Positions 54,990 to 64,000 of a stretch of DNA of 64,000 nucleotides are shown one piece after another. Within the stretch, counting starts at the first letter, position 1; each line of letters begins with the position of its first letter. A program made the translations under genes and the position numbers. Under the pieces are notes generated by a model, which was given only the letters and a program-made list of their open reading frames with translations, ran no database searches and was not told the origin of the DNA. Source of the stretch: Rhyzopertha dominica (taxonomy: Eukaryota; Arthropoda; Insecta; Coleoptera; Bostrichidae). The stretch covers positions 5,332,001 to 5,396,000 of the forward strand of contig QCXZ01000075.1 of the NCBI GenBank assembly GCA_025024175.1, given 5' to 3'.

Positions 54990-56760
54990 CACAGAGATAA
55001 CAATTTGTTATGAAGAAAAAAAAACAAATTATTTGTTTGTATATGGCTAAGTAAATGATTTGTTTGTTTCAAACCCTCAAAATTCTTGAAGCGGCTAAAA
55101 TAACATTCGTTTAACGTAATATATACAAAGCTTTAAATTAACTTTTGAAACTATTGAATTAAGAATTATCATTTCCTTTGTAGAACAAAGTATTTGTTTC
55201 ACTAAACCATGAAGAGGTTTGGAATAAACATATGATTAAATTTGACTGAAACAAATATTTGTTTGGAAATAGAGAAGAGGTAAGTGATTCTCTGCATACC
55301 AAATAAATATTTCTTTGCAGTAAAGAAATCACTGATTTAGTCCTACGAAACAGCTATTTCCTGGAATCAAACAATTGTTTGATTGAAAGAATTCATATGC
55401 TCAATTCATTATCTCTGTTATTGCAGCAAACTGCATGTGAGTTTTAATGAAATATATATTTTTTAATTAGATTGTATAAATATTGCATTCAAACAAGCCC
55501 TTTATACATATAAATAAATTGTTTTTAAGTTAAAGAAATACATTTTGATTAACCCACTTCGATATGTCTATGTATTTTATGCAAGTGTATTCCTGTGACT
55601 CCCCGTTTTTTATAGAGCGTATAAAAGTTGTTACTTGTAATTAAAAATGCAATATGTCACTCAATTCATTTCCGCAAAACTGTAATTGGTTTAGTAAAAA
55701 AACATCTGATTTAAATCAGCCTAACCTAGACAAGTCCATTGACAAGGTAAATTTTGCTTCTTATACCTACGAATATAATGCAGACGGAAAGTATGATATT
55801 TAATTTAATTTAAAGGACAATCACAAATCTACTGCTTTCTATAGCGTGATAAATGTGTTCCATTTTAGTATTACAAATATACTGAATAAATAACGCATTA
55901 TTTGTAATAGTAGTTTGATACAAATAGGGCACTTCATTGAGCAAAGTTCACTAACATATACCTACTTCAAGATGTAGAGAAACAACGCCGTAATTAACAT
56001 TCTTACGAATCATAGATGGTCATTTTGTAACAGAGCTTGCGTTAACGATCATGTGCTTGTTTGAATGCCTTATTTTTCACATCATATTAAGCAAATACTT
56101 TATTTAGGCTTCATACTTACTTTAAAATCTGTGACCATCTTCCTTTTTTGTTTCACCATTTAATGAAATAAACTGACAATAATAAGAAACAAATAACGGC
56201 GGCTTTTCCCGATTTACCTTGATACATTCTGTCCAGTGTCAACCATGGCTAAAGAAGCGGAACCCCAAACTTCCACTTTGCTAGTGGCACGCGCAAATTC
56301 AAACAATTATTTCTTTGTAGGTATCCAAAAATAGATTGTTGCATTAAAGCATCATTTATTCTGTTTAAATACATGTTGTTTGCCGTAACAACAGGTGTGT
56401 TTGAGTTAAACATTTATATAGTTGAATAACAAAAAGAAACATTGATTTAACGAAAGATATATTTATTAGAAACAAGCACTTACTTCTGTTGATATAATTC
56501 TTCAAAGCATTTAATTTAAATATTTGAAACTTTAACTCATTGGAATAAATTGTTTGGTCATGAAAAATAATATTTTATTCGCTCAAATAATTATTAGGGT
56601 ACTTGAACTCGCAAGTTCTATTCGATCTCAAATAAATGGTAATATAGTTACAAATAAACTGATATTCTTCCTACAAATAAAATTTGTTTGTTTGAAGATA
56701 AATTTGTTGGACCTAAAGAAATGTAAGTCAAACAAATTGATTTTATAAATCCAAACAAAC
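54990..56760. repeat. Zone enriched in short CAAACA/TGTTTG palindromes
   Basis: At least seven short palindromic or near-palindromic sites occur. Among them are AAACAAATTATTTGTTT (55022), GAAACAAATATTTGTTTGG (55248), CCAAATAAATATTTCTTTGC (55299), ATCAAACAATTGTTTGAT (55366, perfect) and ACAAATAAAATTTGTTTGT (56673). There is no gene in this zone. Confidence 0.6.
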
Positions 56761-56789
56761 AGTTTTATCTATATAGAACCCTTCTAAAC

Positions 56790-56955
56790 ATCTTGTGATT
56801 AATTCATCATTTTTTGGTGTTGTTTGGTGCATAAAGCTATAGTTTGTTTATTTTTTACGTTACTGTGTACTCTAGGCTTTCTTTATTTCCTGTAATTGGG
56901 AGTGTACCTGTAGGAAATTAAATTTTATGACTATTATTATTATTATTATTGTGAT
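56790..56955 (+). mobile_element. LINE 3' tail
   Basis: A short untranslated-type sequence ends in a (TTA)n run at 56934-56950, as in the LINEs at 33.3 and 62.6 kb. No coding part is present. Confidence 0.35.
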
Positions 56956-57366
56956 TTGTAATATTTTTATCGATCTAAGTTCAGACCACAGTTTTTTATA
57001 GAATTTCCCATTGCAGAAATATGTTGAAAGTAAGCTTTTTTTTCGTTTCGAATTGTCATGTATGTAGTTTCGAAAGTTTGTGTAGGAATTCTAATCTGTA
57101 GCGATTTTTATCCTTTGCTTTAGCCTTATCTTGCAGTTTTATTAATAATTTCAACATTATCTTTTATCTTAGGTGTTCTTGGACTGCCTACGGGTACTTT
57201 TTTATGGGAGCCTGTAAATCAAACAATTTGAGCGATTTTTCGGAAAATATAGCTACTTTTATATCATTGTAAATATTATGAAGCGGCAAAGATCGAGATC
57301 CGAATAAAAATAATCTAAATTAAAATGCTTATAATTTCTGGACTGTAATAAAATTTATTTTTATTA

Positions 57367-57433
57367 CGCATGCATCATAATCAACAATTATCGCACGCTG
57401 CAGCGTGTGTAAAATAATGATTATGATGCGCCT
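57367..57433. repeat. Hairpin, left of the Crypton gene
   Basis: The arms GCATCATAATCA and TGATTATGATGC are perfect. The centre CGCACGCTGCAGCGTGTG is itself a near-perfect palindrome. Overall about 60 bp. Confidence 0.8.
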
Positions 57434-57557
57434 ACTTTTTTATTACCTAGATATTTACCTGCCGTTTAAATTACTAGGTATACCTTTTGTACCCATATCA
57501 AAATGAACGAACACTTTTAAAAACAACATTTCTTTATTCTAAGTAACTATAATACTC

Positions 57558-58908
57558 TTATTTTAAATAAACATTGATTGTACAATTTGTATTTTTAGAT
57601 ATTTCAATTCCCGCATTTTTAAGTGCATTATTTTCTGAGAGAATCCGGAAATTATTACCTATTCCATTAGCAGGTAATGTAGACGCACAAGGTAGCATCT
57701 CAGGTTCTGATCCGTTGACTAATGTGGCAATTTTTCTGGAAACTTCGACTTTGTTGGTAGTAGAGTCCTCGATGTATGAGGCAGCAACCGCTGATGATTT
57801 CCACCCTACTTGTCGCTTCATCTCATCAATTGTCATCCCACTGTTCGCCATTATTGTGGCCGAAGTCCTTTTAAATGAACGCCCAGTATATTTGGCAGCG
57901 TTTGCCAATTTTAAATCATGTGCCACTTGGTAAGGGCATTTACCAAAGGTATTGATACCGACAACTTGGCGAAAACATCTACCATTAGAGTACTTTAAAA
58001 ACACTCTGTCTGTTTCTAAATTTCCTGGACGTAAAGACAGGTATTTTTAAATAGCTGCACATATGGAATATTCGAATCGATTACAGCAAATTTGCGTCCT
58101 TTGTCAGTCTTACATGGACGTATGGTAATCAACAACGCAGCGCCTTCTTGTTTAATGTCAGACATGCGTAAGTTGCACATTTCAACTCTTCTGCACGAAC
58201 CAAATACGCCACAAATAGTAACAACCTGCGAAACGTAACGAATTACTAAACTTCTAAAATTCTAAACTAGCGCAAAACATTACCTTTAAGAACAAGAAAT
58301 TGTCGTCAGAAGCTTCAGTGAAGAACTTTTGGATCTCTTTCTCAGTAAAAACATACGACTTTCTTGGTTCAACTCCTTTGTTTAGCCCTTTCATAAAAGC
58401 ATTCAGTTTATGATAGGATGCCAAGTCAATTCCGTGTTTAATCCTTAGCATTGTTTGTAACTTCGAATGTATACACCACATGGAGGAGGATTTATAAACA
58501 CAAGACTGAAACAAAGCGTAAAATGAGCATAGTGTATTTTGTTTTGCGTTACAATAAAATTCAGGTATATCCCACCTAACACTAGCAAATTTTGAATAAT
58601 GTCATTGTCATTTTCATTTCTCGCCAAATATCCAAACAATTTTATGTTTATTCCTTTTTTTCTCATTGAAAAACTTTTAATACTATAATATAGGTAAAGG
58701 TATATTGCTTACCATTTCCATCATGTACGCCAGCATCACTGTTTCATCGATATTATTACATTTTTTCCGCTTCATCCAAGCAAGTAACTGATCATATTGT
58801 TTATAGGTAATATAAATTTCTTGATTTTTCTGGAACCAATCTTAACTCTGCTTTTTCTGCAAGCTCACCAATTGACACTAAATCTTCCTCTGATTCCTTC
58901 TGGGTCAT
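57558..58908 (-). pseudogene. Crypton-type tyrosine recombinase with two introns
   Basis: Exon 1 is 58908-58713, exon 2 is 58505-58284 and exon 3 is 58225-57558. Introns of 207 and 58 bp have GTAAGC..TTTCAG and GTAATG..TCGCAG ends, both phase 0. The product would be about 361 residues after correcting one slip in exon 1 (near 58800) and one missing base near 58045. The core-binding half has RLVPEKSRN, ETVMLAY, SMWCIHSKLQTMLR and EPRKSYVFTEKEI. The catalytic half has the first arginine in GSCRRVEM, the lysine hairpin TIRPCKTDKGRK and a W in VGWKSS. The nucleophile tyrosine is in AASYIEDS. The usual H-x-x-R box reads YTGRSFKRTSAT, so the His is Arg and the following Arg is Lys. It is recognisably a Crypton recombinase; these changes and two frameshifts suggest it is inactive. 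Confidence 0.85.
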
Positions 58909-59118
58909 TTTTTTACTCCACATTCGCGAGAACGACGATAAATAAATTGATTGGACTCAAAACACGCAAATTATTTATAGCAACGTTAACAAATCAACAA
59001 ATCCCTATAACAACCAAGTTTTATGATTTAAGCCTAGTAAAAATAATTACAAAATTGTAAAAGAGAATGTTTAATGTTTAAAACATTTTTGAGCTTATGA
59101 TGCATTCGTAATAAAAAA

Positions 59119-59242
59119 TAGCGTATGATACGCGTGTATAAATAAGAGGCCTTTAAAGCCCTTGCGACTTACAAAACACTCCGCTGCGCGTCGTGTTTTG
59201 AAATATGTCACGCGTGCTTTAAAGGCCCTCTTATACACTTGT
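59119..59242. repeat. ~120-bp imperfect hairpin, right of the Crypton gene
   Basis: The left arm (TATGATACGCGTGTATAA, AGAGGCCTTTAAAGC, ACAAAACAC) pairs with the right arm (GTGTTTTG, GCTTTAAAGGCCCTCTTATA, CACTTGTATCATA) around CGCTGCGCG. It is probably a separate MITE-like insertion. Confidence 0.75.
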
Positions 59243-59244
59243 AT

Positions 59245-61035
59245 CATAATATACTATTAAAAGTGTGCGGTGTCTCGTTTATATTACAGAATACGAGACC
59301 ATGGTCGGACAACCCTGTGACCCGTAAATAAATAAGTAAGTAAGTAAATACATAACATTCTCCTTGCTTGTATTGTATAATCCACTTACTACGCCACTCA
59401 CATTTGTAGATTGGAAATATCAGAAGAAAATTTCAGTTTTCCTTGCAAACTCGATTTACGCAACGTCATCGTTAGTCATGCATTTCAATTTAACCCTCTC
59501 CATATACGCCTCGAAATTTAAAGCCCGCAAAAAGCTGTACTGATTGAGGGTGATTGATAGAGCACAGCTCCGCGCAAAATGGGCCAAGGCTTCGGTTATT
59601 TTTATTTCAAATAACTCCCCAATGTTCGCACTCAGTTCAGAGATAATTAACGGTCAAGGAAGCAATACCAGGGCCCCCGACAATCGAATTCTGGGATACT
59701 AACAACATCCAAGCAGCATCTCGCGCCTGTAATTTGATCAGAAGCGTAGTACCTACGCACATCAGGTTTGGTCCTTCATAGCAGCGTCCCGGGTGTAAAA
59801 TACGACATACGAAATAGAATAAAGCAAAGGAGAACATTCTAAATGAAAGTATGTGCATGAGCTAATTAAATTACCGCTAATTTTTCTTCGCAATTGACGA
59901 TGAAATTAATATAAAAATGTGTAACAAAACTGATGGTGGAGGTCAGCCCAATACATCACGAGATTCATCAGTTCATTATGACGATCATTTCAACCATAGT
60001 TCTTTGTGTTTTAGCTTTATATAGTTTTTAATGTATTCGAATCACAATTTCACATGGGTATACCAAAACTTCTAGATTCTTAAGCATCAAATGAAGTACT
60101 TTTTCTTGGAGTCTTGGAGTCGGGTCACAAGAAATAGGAGCGTATGAACCATTTGCAAAAGATTGTTGATTTTATCCACATAATCGGAAGGATTAAGGAC
60201 TGCAGTCGCGTTACCTTTAACGGCCGATTGGACTTGATATTTTTGAGAGCAATTTTCTCATGTCTGAAGAGACTGGATTTTTTTAAGAACATTGGCTGTA
60301 TCAAAATTATGTCCTTTGGCCAGCAAGGTATTTTATGACTGAGAGAGGGGACAGGAAGACAAATTAACTATTTCTGGTTTTAATATGGTCACATTTGACG
60401 TAGTTCTATAATCAATTTCCTAAAGTTACTGCTTTAGTTTTTTATAAGTTGCTCAATGTTCAGTAGGAGCGATAAAAAACTTCTGATTTGTGCTTCGAAA
60501 TATCTGACAATTCTGTTGGTAGGGCTCCAGCTCCCGATGGCATTTTTCTTGACAACCGATTCTATCGAGAGCCGAAATTGGCAAGTGTTCCCAACCACAC
60601 CAAGTAACTAAATGAACAGAGTACTGCTGATTATGTAGGTGCGGTCCCAGCAGCTTATATAAAAATGTAATATATTTAATAACAATGTTATTTTGGGTGT
60701 TAATTTAAATCATATTTTGAATGTTATTCATTACATTAAACATATACAACCAGCTTATATAGGTACACGTTCTAGTTGGCAACACTGGCAATCGCTGCCA
60801 TTTTCTAATCTCGAAAGAATCAGCCGTCAAGAGAAGTTGCCAGATATTTCGAAGTAGGAATTAAAATGGGAAAATTTAAAACATTTTTATGTACTGAATA
60901 TCAACCAACTTATAAAAACTAAAACAGTGGAACTTGTTCGCAGAAAAATTAAAATGTATAGTAGTTCGTAATTTATAAAAAGCATTTTAAAAACGCCAAA
61001 AATTGTTTGACGCATTTTTATTTTAACATAATATG
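59245..61035. other. Unassigned ~1.8-kb stretch
   Basis: No credible gene. Around 60510-60545 a short frame SDNSVGRAPAPDGIFL hints at a reverse-transcriptase N-terminus, but nothing continues it. Confidence 0.45.
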
Positions 61036-61037
61036 GT

Positions 61038-62582
61038 ATAAAGTCTGGCTCTGCTGGCTTGAATAAAATTAGTGTTCCATTCTTCTTAATTCAAATACTT
61101 TGTTATGTAATAAACTGTTGTATCGAATCTAATACGGTACCTTTATTGTGGAAACGTACTGATGTCGTGCCGTTGCCAAAGTTAACGAATTCCCTTGCGT
61201 TGAAAGATTTAAGACCTGAGAGTATACTGCCGACACTATCAAAAATTTTAGAAAAAGCATTAACTAATCAAATACCTACGGGAACACCTTGATAAATTTA
61301 GTATACTGTCAGCTACCCAATCAGGCTTCAGGGCTGGGTATAGCTGTTCCACTACGCTTCTTGCTGTCACCGACGAAATTTTAAGATCTATTGACAATAA
61401 CAATCTACTTGTTTTAATCTTGTTAGATTTTTCTAGAGCCTCTGACACTCTTAACCATGATACCATGTTGGCGGTGCTTCATTATCTTGGTTTTGACACT
61501 GATGCTGTGGCCTTGATAAAATCCTATCAGATAGAAAACAGCGTGTAAAAATTGGTAATAATTATTCTAATTTTACTGCTTTAAAGAGAGGTATCCCACA
61601 AGGTTCCATTCTTGGACCGCTATACTGTTCATAATGTATACTTCGAGGTTACTTGGATGCTTGAAACATTGTACTAGTTTTGAATATGCTGATAATACGC
61701 AGTTACTTCAGAGTTTTCCTCCAGAAAATGTTACCACAGCCGTTGCCAATATAAATGAAGACCTTAGCAGATTGGCAGTCACAGCTAATGCACACCATTT
61801 AGAATTAAATGAAAGCAAATCCTGTTGCATGCTGTTTGGTAGAACTAAAGTTTTAAATAATTATACAGGTGTAGTGGACGGCAAAATTAAAATAAAAAAT
61901 CAACCTTTAATTATGGTGACATCTTATAAAAATCTGGGTGTTACTATAGATCGTGAGTTAAGATTTAGCGAGTTTGTAAACAGAATGATAAAAAATGCAT
62001 TTGGATGCCGTAGATCGTAGTAGAATTCAACGTGTACAAAATTCATGTCTTAGGTTAATTTTCGACATAAGAAGACGACATCATATTACATATAAATTAA
62101 AGGAAATCGGTTGGCTCAACATGAACAACCAAAGAGTGATCACGCGGCGCGCTTGTATTATAGAATTATGCATACGTTCACTCCAACGTACCTATATTGC
62201 AGAATTAGTTTTCGTACGGATGTTCATAATGTTAATATCAGAAGTCAACAATAGCTACCACACCTTTACTATATTGTCCCCGGCATAGTTTTTATTATTT
62301 ATTATATTCAAGATACTGTTTTCTTGGTTGCATCTGGTCATCTAAATTTTCTTTTTGTGATTATTGTTATTATTTATAATGTATTTAAAATTTGCGCTTT
62401 GTTGCTCTAATTTTAAGTTTGATTATACACATTTACGGTTAAGTTGTAAAGCAGCATGCTGATTTTTCAGCAAAGCTGAACTTCGCCGTTTGACAACATT
62501 TTGTTTTTGGGAATCTCAAACCTTAATGTATCAATTTTCTGTTTATTATGTTGTCAATAAAGTCTATTATTATTATTATTAT
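61038..62582 (+). mobile_element. 5'-truncated LINE (Jockey/CR1-like) with TTA-repeat tail
   Basis: The + strand RT is in several frames. SAGLNKISVPFF and CCIESNTVPLLWKRTDVVPL (61045-61180) are followed by KDLRPESILPTLSKILEKAL (61205-61265). The decayed motif A region LVLILLDFSRASDTLNHDT (61410-61465) and motif B GIPQGSILGPL (61590-61620) follow. A damaged motif C reads FEYADNTQLL, where N replaces the second catalytic D. The thumb region NESKSCCMLFGRT, SYKNLGVTIDRELRFSEF and VQNSCLRLIFDIRRRHHITY come next. A 3' UTR ends in AATAAAG and (TTA)n at 62561-62582. Frameshifts plus the lost aspartate make it inactive. It belongs to the same family type as the pieces at 20 and 23 kb. Confidence 0.85.
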
Positions 62583-62584
62583 AT

Positions 62585-63700
62585 GACGAACTCGACCGAT
62601 CTAAACAAAACAGCATTCAAAATAACCTTTAATTTCTGCAACTTTTTGATAAGTTTTTAAGAGTTTTGTCCCATATTTACCTAACGTATGCCCTTTCAAG
62701 TCTCAACCTTTCAAGGTATGAAATTTCCATTTCATTTGTTTTTGTTCTGTTTACGATCAGTTAAAAATAGTCCAAAAATTTACATTTGTAGTTTAAGGCA
62801 AAAACCTTGTGCCAGATGGTTTTATGTATTTTATAATGTAAATTGCACAATTACAAAAGGGCATATTCTATAGGTAAGTAATGCCTAGCTTTTACTGTAG
62901 TAAAATAATGCAAAGGGGAAATGTGATACCTCACATATCACAACGATACCGCTTACTACTTGCTATGCACACGAAGGCGTTTTTCAGTGATAACCCCCGA
63001 GGGCAGAGGTTCGTTAATTCGCACACGGGCGCATACCCGACAAGGATGTAAAATTAATGCAGCCATCCATAATACCTGCCCGTACGGTTCCTGCAGAATA
63101 AATATTTATAGGGGAGTCCCCATCACCACAACTCGGGGAATTTAAAACGGTCCTCTAATTACGGAGCGCAGTAATTTATAAGTCGACTTACAGCGTACAT
63201 TTTAATTACGAACCAATGCCAAACTTCATTATTTCACTAATCCTGCTCTCGCGGGACGCGAAAGCAGTGGCGTGTAATGAAGTGATGGCCTACTTATAGT
63301 TCCGCAGCTNAATCAGGTAGCTGCTCACTTGTTGTAAACAAACGCGTAGTATGAGAAAGCGAAAGCTGAAACTGAAACTCCAATACAGGAGATAAGCACT
63401 GGCGGACTAAGGGGGCTCAATTTTCGGCTTAAGGAATTTAATAACTAAATTAAAATGTGGTAATCAAATAAGCCCAAAGCGTTAGTCCTAAATAAATCTA
63501 CCATCAAATAGTAGCATTTATAGAAAAATCTACAAATAACCCTGCTATTTAAATAGACAACTTGGCCAACACTATTTATGTCAACCATTAATTAGTTTTG
63601 CAAGTTATTGTGGGTGAAATTTAAAAATACAAGCTAAGCCTGGAGAGCTTGGGACATCGTTTGTATGTAGTGGCAAAGTGTAACACAAATATAGGGTTTT
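62585..63700. other. Unassigned stretch with a G+C-richer block
   Basis: No gene was seen. 62950-63300 is G+C-richer than its surroundings and carries several TAATTA/ATTA-type sites and CGCGGGACGCG. It may be host regulatory DNA. Confidence 0.4.
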
Positions 63701-63803
63701 CCAATAGGGATGGGTCGATGTTGACAGGCTGTTACGGCTATGTTGTTATAGCGACCGCTGTTAAATATGTTGTTTGTTATTCAGACACAGATGCCAAATC
63801 ATC

Positions 63804-64000
63804 ATGTCAAGTTACATGATTGAGCAACATGTCCAAATGATAAAACTCTATTATCAAAATGAGTGTTCATTAGTGAAAACTTGGCGAGCGTTGCGTCCAT
63901 TTCATGGCCCTTCAAAGTCGACTCTTCAACGTTTGATGGCCAAATTTGAGACGGCCAGTTCCGTAAACGATCAACCAGCACCCTTACGTACAAGCAACGC
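63804..64000 (+). CDS. Start of a Tc1/mariner-superfamily transposase (DUF4817-type N-terminus), runs off the window
   Basis: Open from ATG 63804 to the window edge without a stop (65 codons): MSSYMIEQHVQMIKLYYQNE, CSLVKTWRALRPFHGPSKST, LQRLMAKFETASSVNDQPAP. This is the N-terminal helix-turn-helix of the insect RWIGRG-type transposases, with the usual T-I-E-Q start, a Y-x-N-E-x-S-x-x-K-T-x-R-A-L pattern and the F-E-x-x-x-S-V-x-D linker. TATAGGGTTTTCCAATAGGG at about 63691 may be the 5' terminus. No lesion is seen in the part present, so this may be the best-preserved copy of this type here. Confidence 0.8.
   Translation, partial: MSSYMIEQHVQMIKLYYQNECSLVKTWRALRPFHGPSKSTLQRLMAKFETASSVNDQPAPLRTSN

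Larger units (their letters stand above)
57357..59120. repeat. Inverted repeat pair flanking the Crypton gene
   Basis: ATTTTTATTACGCATGCATC at 57357 (continuing ATAA) and its inverted match TTATGATGCATTCGTAATAA at 59096 (continuing AAAAT) agree at all but about two positions over 24 bases. They bracket the tyrosine recombinase gene. Confidence 0.6.

Noticed and set aside
57574..57933. 119-codon + strand open frame
   Set aside because: It is antisense to the catalytic half of the tyrosine recombinase, which carries the family motifs.
1..64000. CRISPR arrays, tRNA or rRNA genes
   Set aside because: No regularly spaced direct repeats with unique spacers and no cloverleaf or rRNA-like conserved stretch was recognised; a covariance scan was not possible.

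Overview
The window looks like insect nuclear DNA, possibly a beetle, and is AT-rich and mostly made of mobile-element debris. The evidence is short spliceosomal introns with GT-AG ends, an insect-type transposon mix (Polinton, Penelope-like, mariner and other Tc1/mariner-superfamily elements, Crypton, BEL/Pao, LINEs with TTA-repeat tails, THAP fragments), and a piece of the nuclear gene YLPM1. Single ambiguous bases (n) are scattered through it, so some one-base frameshifts may be assembly errors. The species call is inference.

Region 1-9.7 kb is the right part of a Polinton/Maverick-like element. It holds a broken DDE integrase with a C-terminal chromodomain on the + strand. Convergent to it is a protein-primed DNA polymerase B, which I read as two exons joined across a 60-bp phase-0 intron, with one homopolymer frameshift. 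Next comes a small OB-like protein gene with a TATA box. A 2.35-kb intergenic region with internal repeats follows. Last is a divergent six-exon gene, intact when spliced, for a 389-residue protein with a SIAH-like RING finger and a proline-rich tail. The RING gene is the most novel object here. Capsid, ATPase and protease genes are not in the window.

Region 10-27 kb is a graveyard. It contains Penelope-like fragments (one with inverted flanking repeats and a hammerhead-like hairpin), a complex fold-back repeat at 11.5-12.3 kb, LINE pieces, a 1.7-kb long-TIR element with a Cys-rich-tail protein relic (17.5-19.2 kb), a THAP-bearing element with weak TIRs, and an intron-containing YLPM1 pseudogene fragment.

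Region 27-48 kb has Tc1-like fragments and two near-identical mariner copies. One copy is inserted at a TA inside an older Tc1/mariner-superfamily transposase. There is also a LINE with a 463-codon-plus RT domain, a 1-kb TIR element with a THAP exon, what looks like the last coding exon of a host gene (42.33-42.65 kb), a second Crypton relic, a CpG-rich island resembling a host promoter (46.1-46.5 kb), and a cluster of 104-bp MITEs forming a long hairpin.

Region 48-64 kb holds BEL/Pao and RTE-like fragments, a 1.8-kb zone of short CAAACA/TGTTTG palindromes, and a Crypton-type tyrosine recombinase split by two phase-0 introns and flanked by inverted repeats and hairpins. It ends with a 5'-truncated LINE and the start of another Tc1/mariner-superfamily transposase running off the right edge. 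No tRNA, rRNA or CRISPR array was seen.
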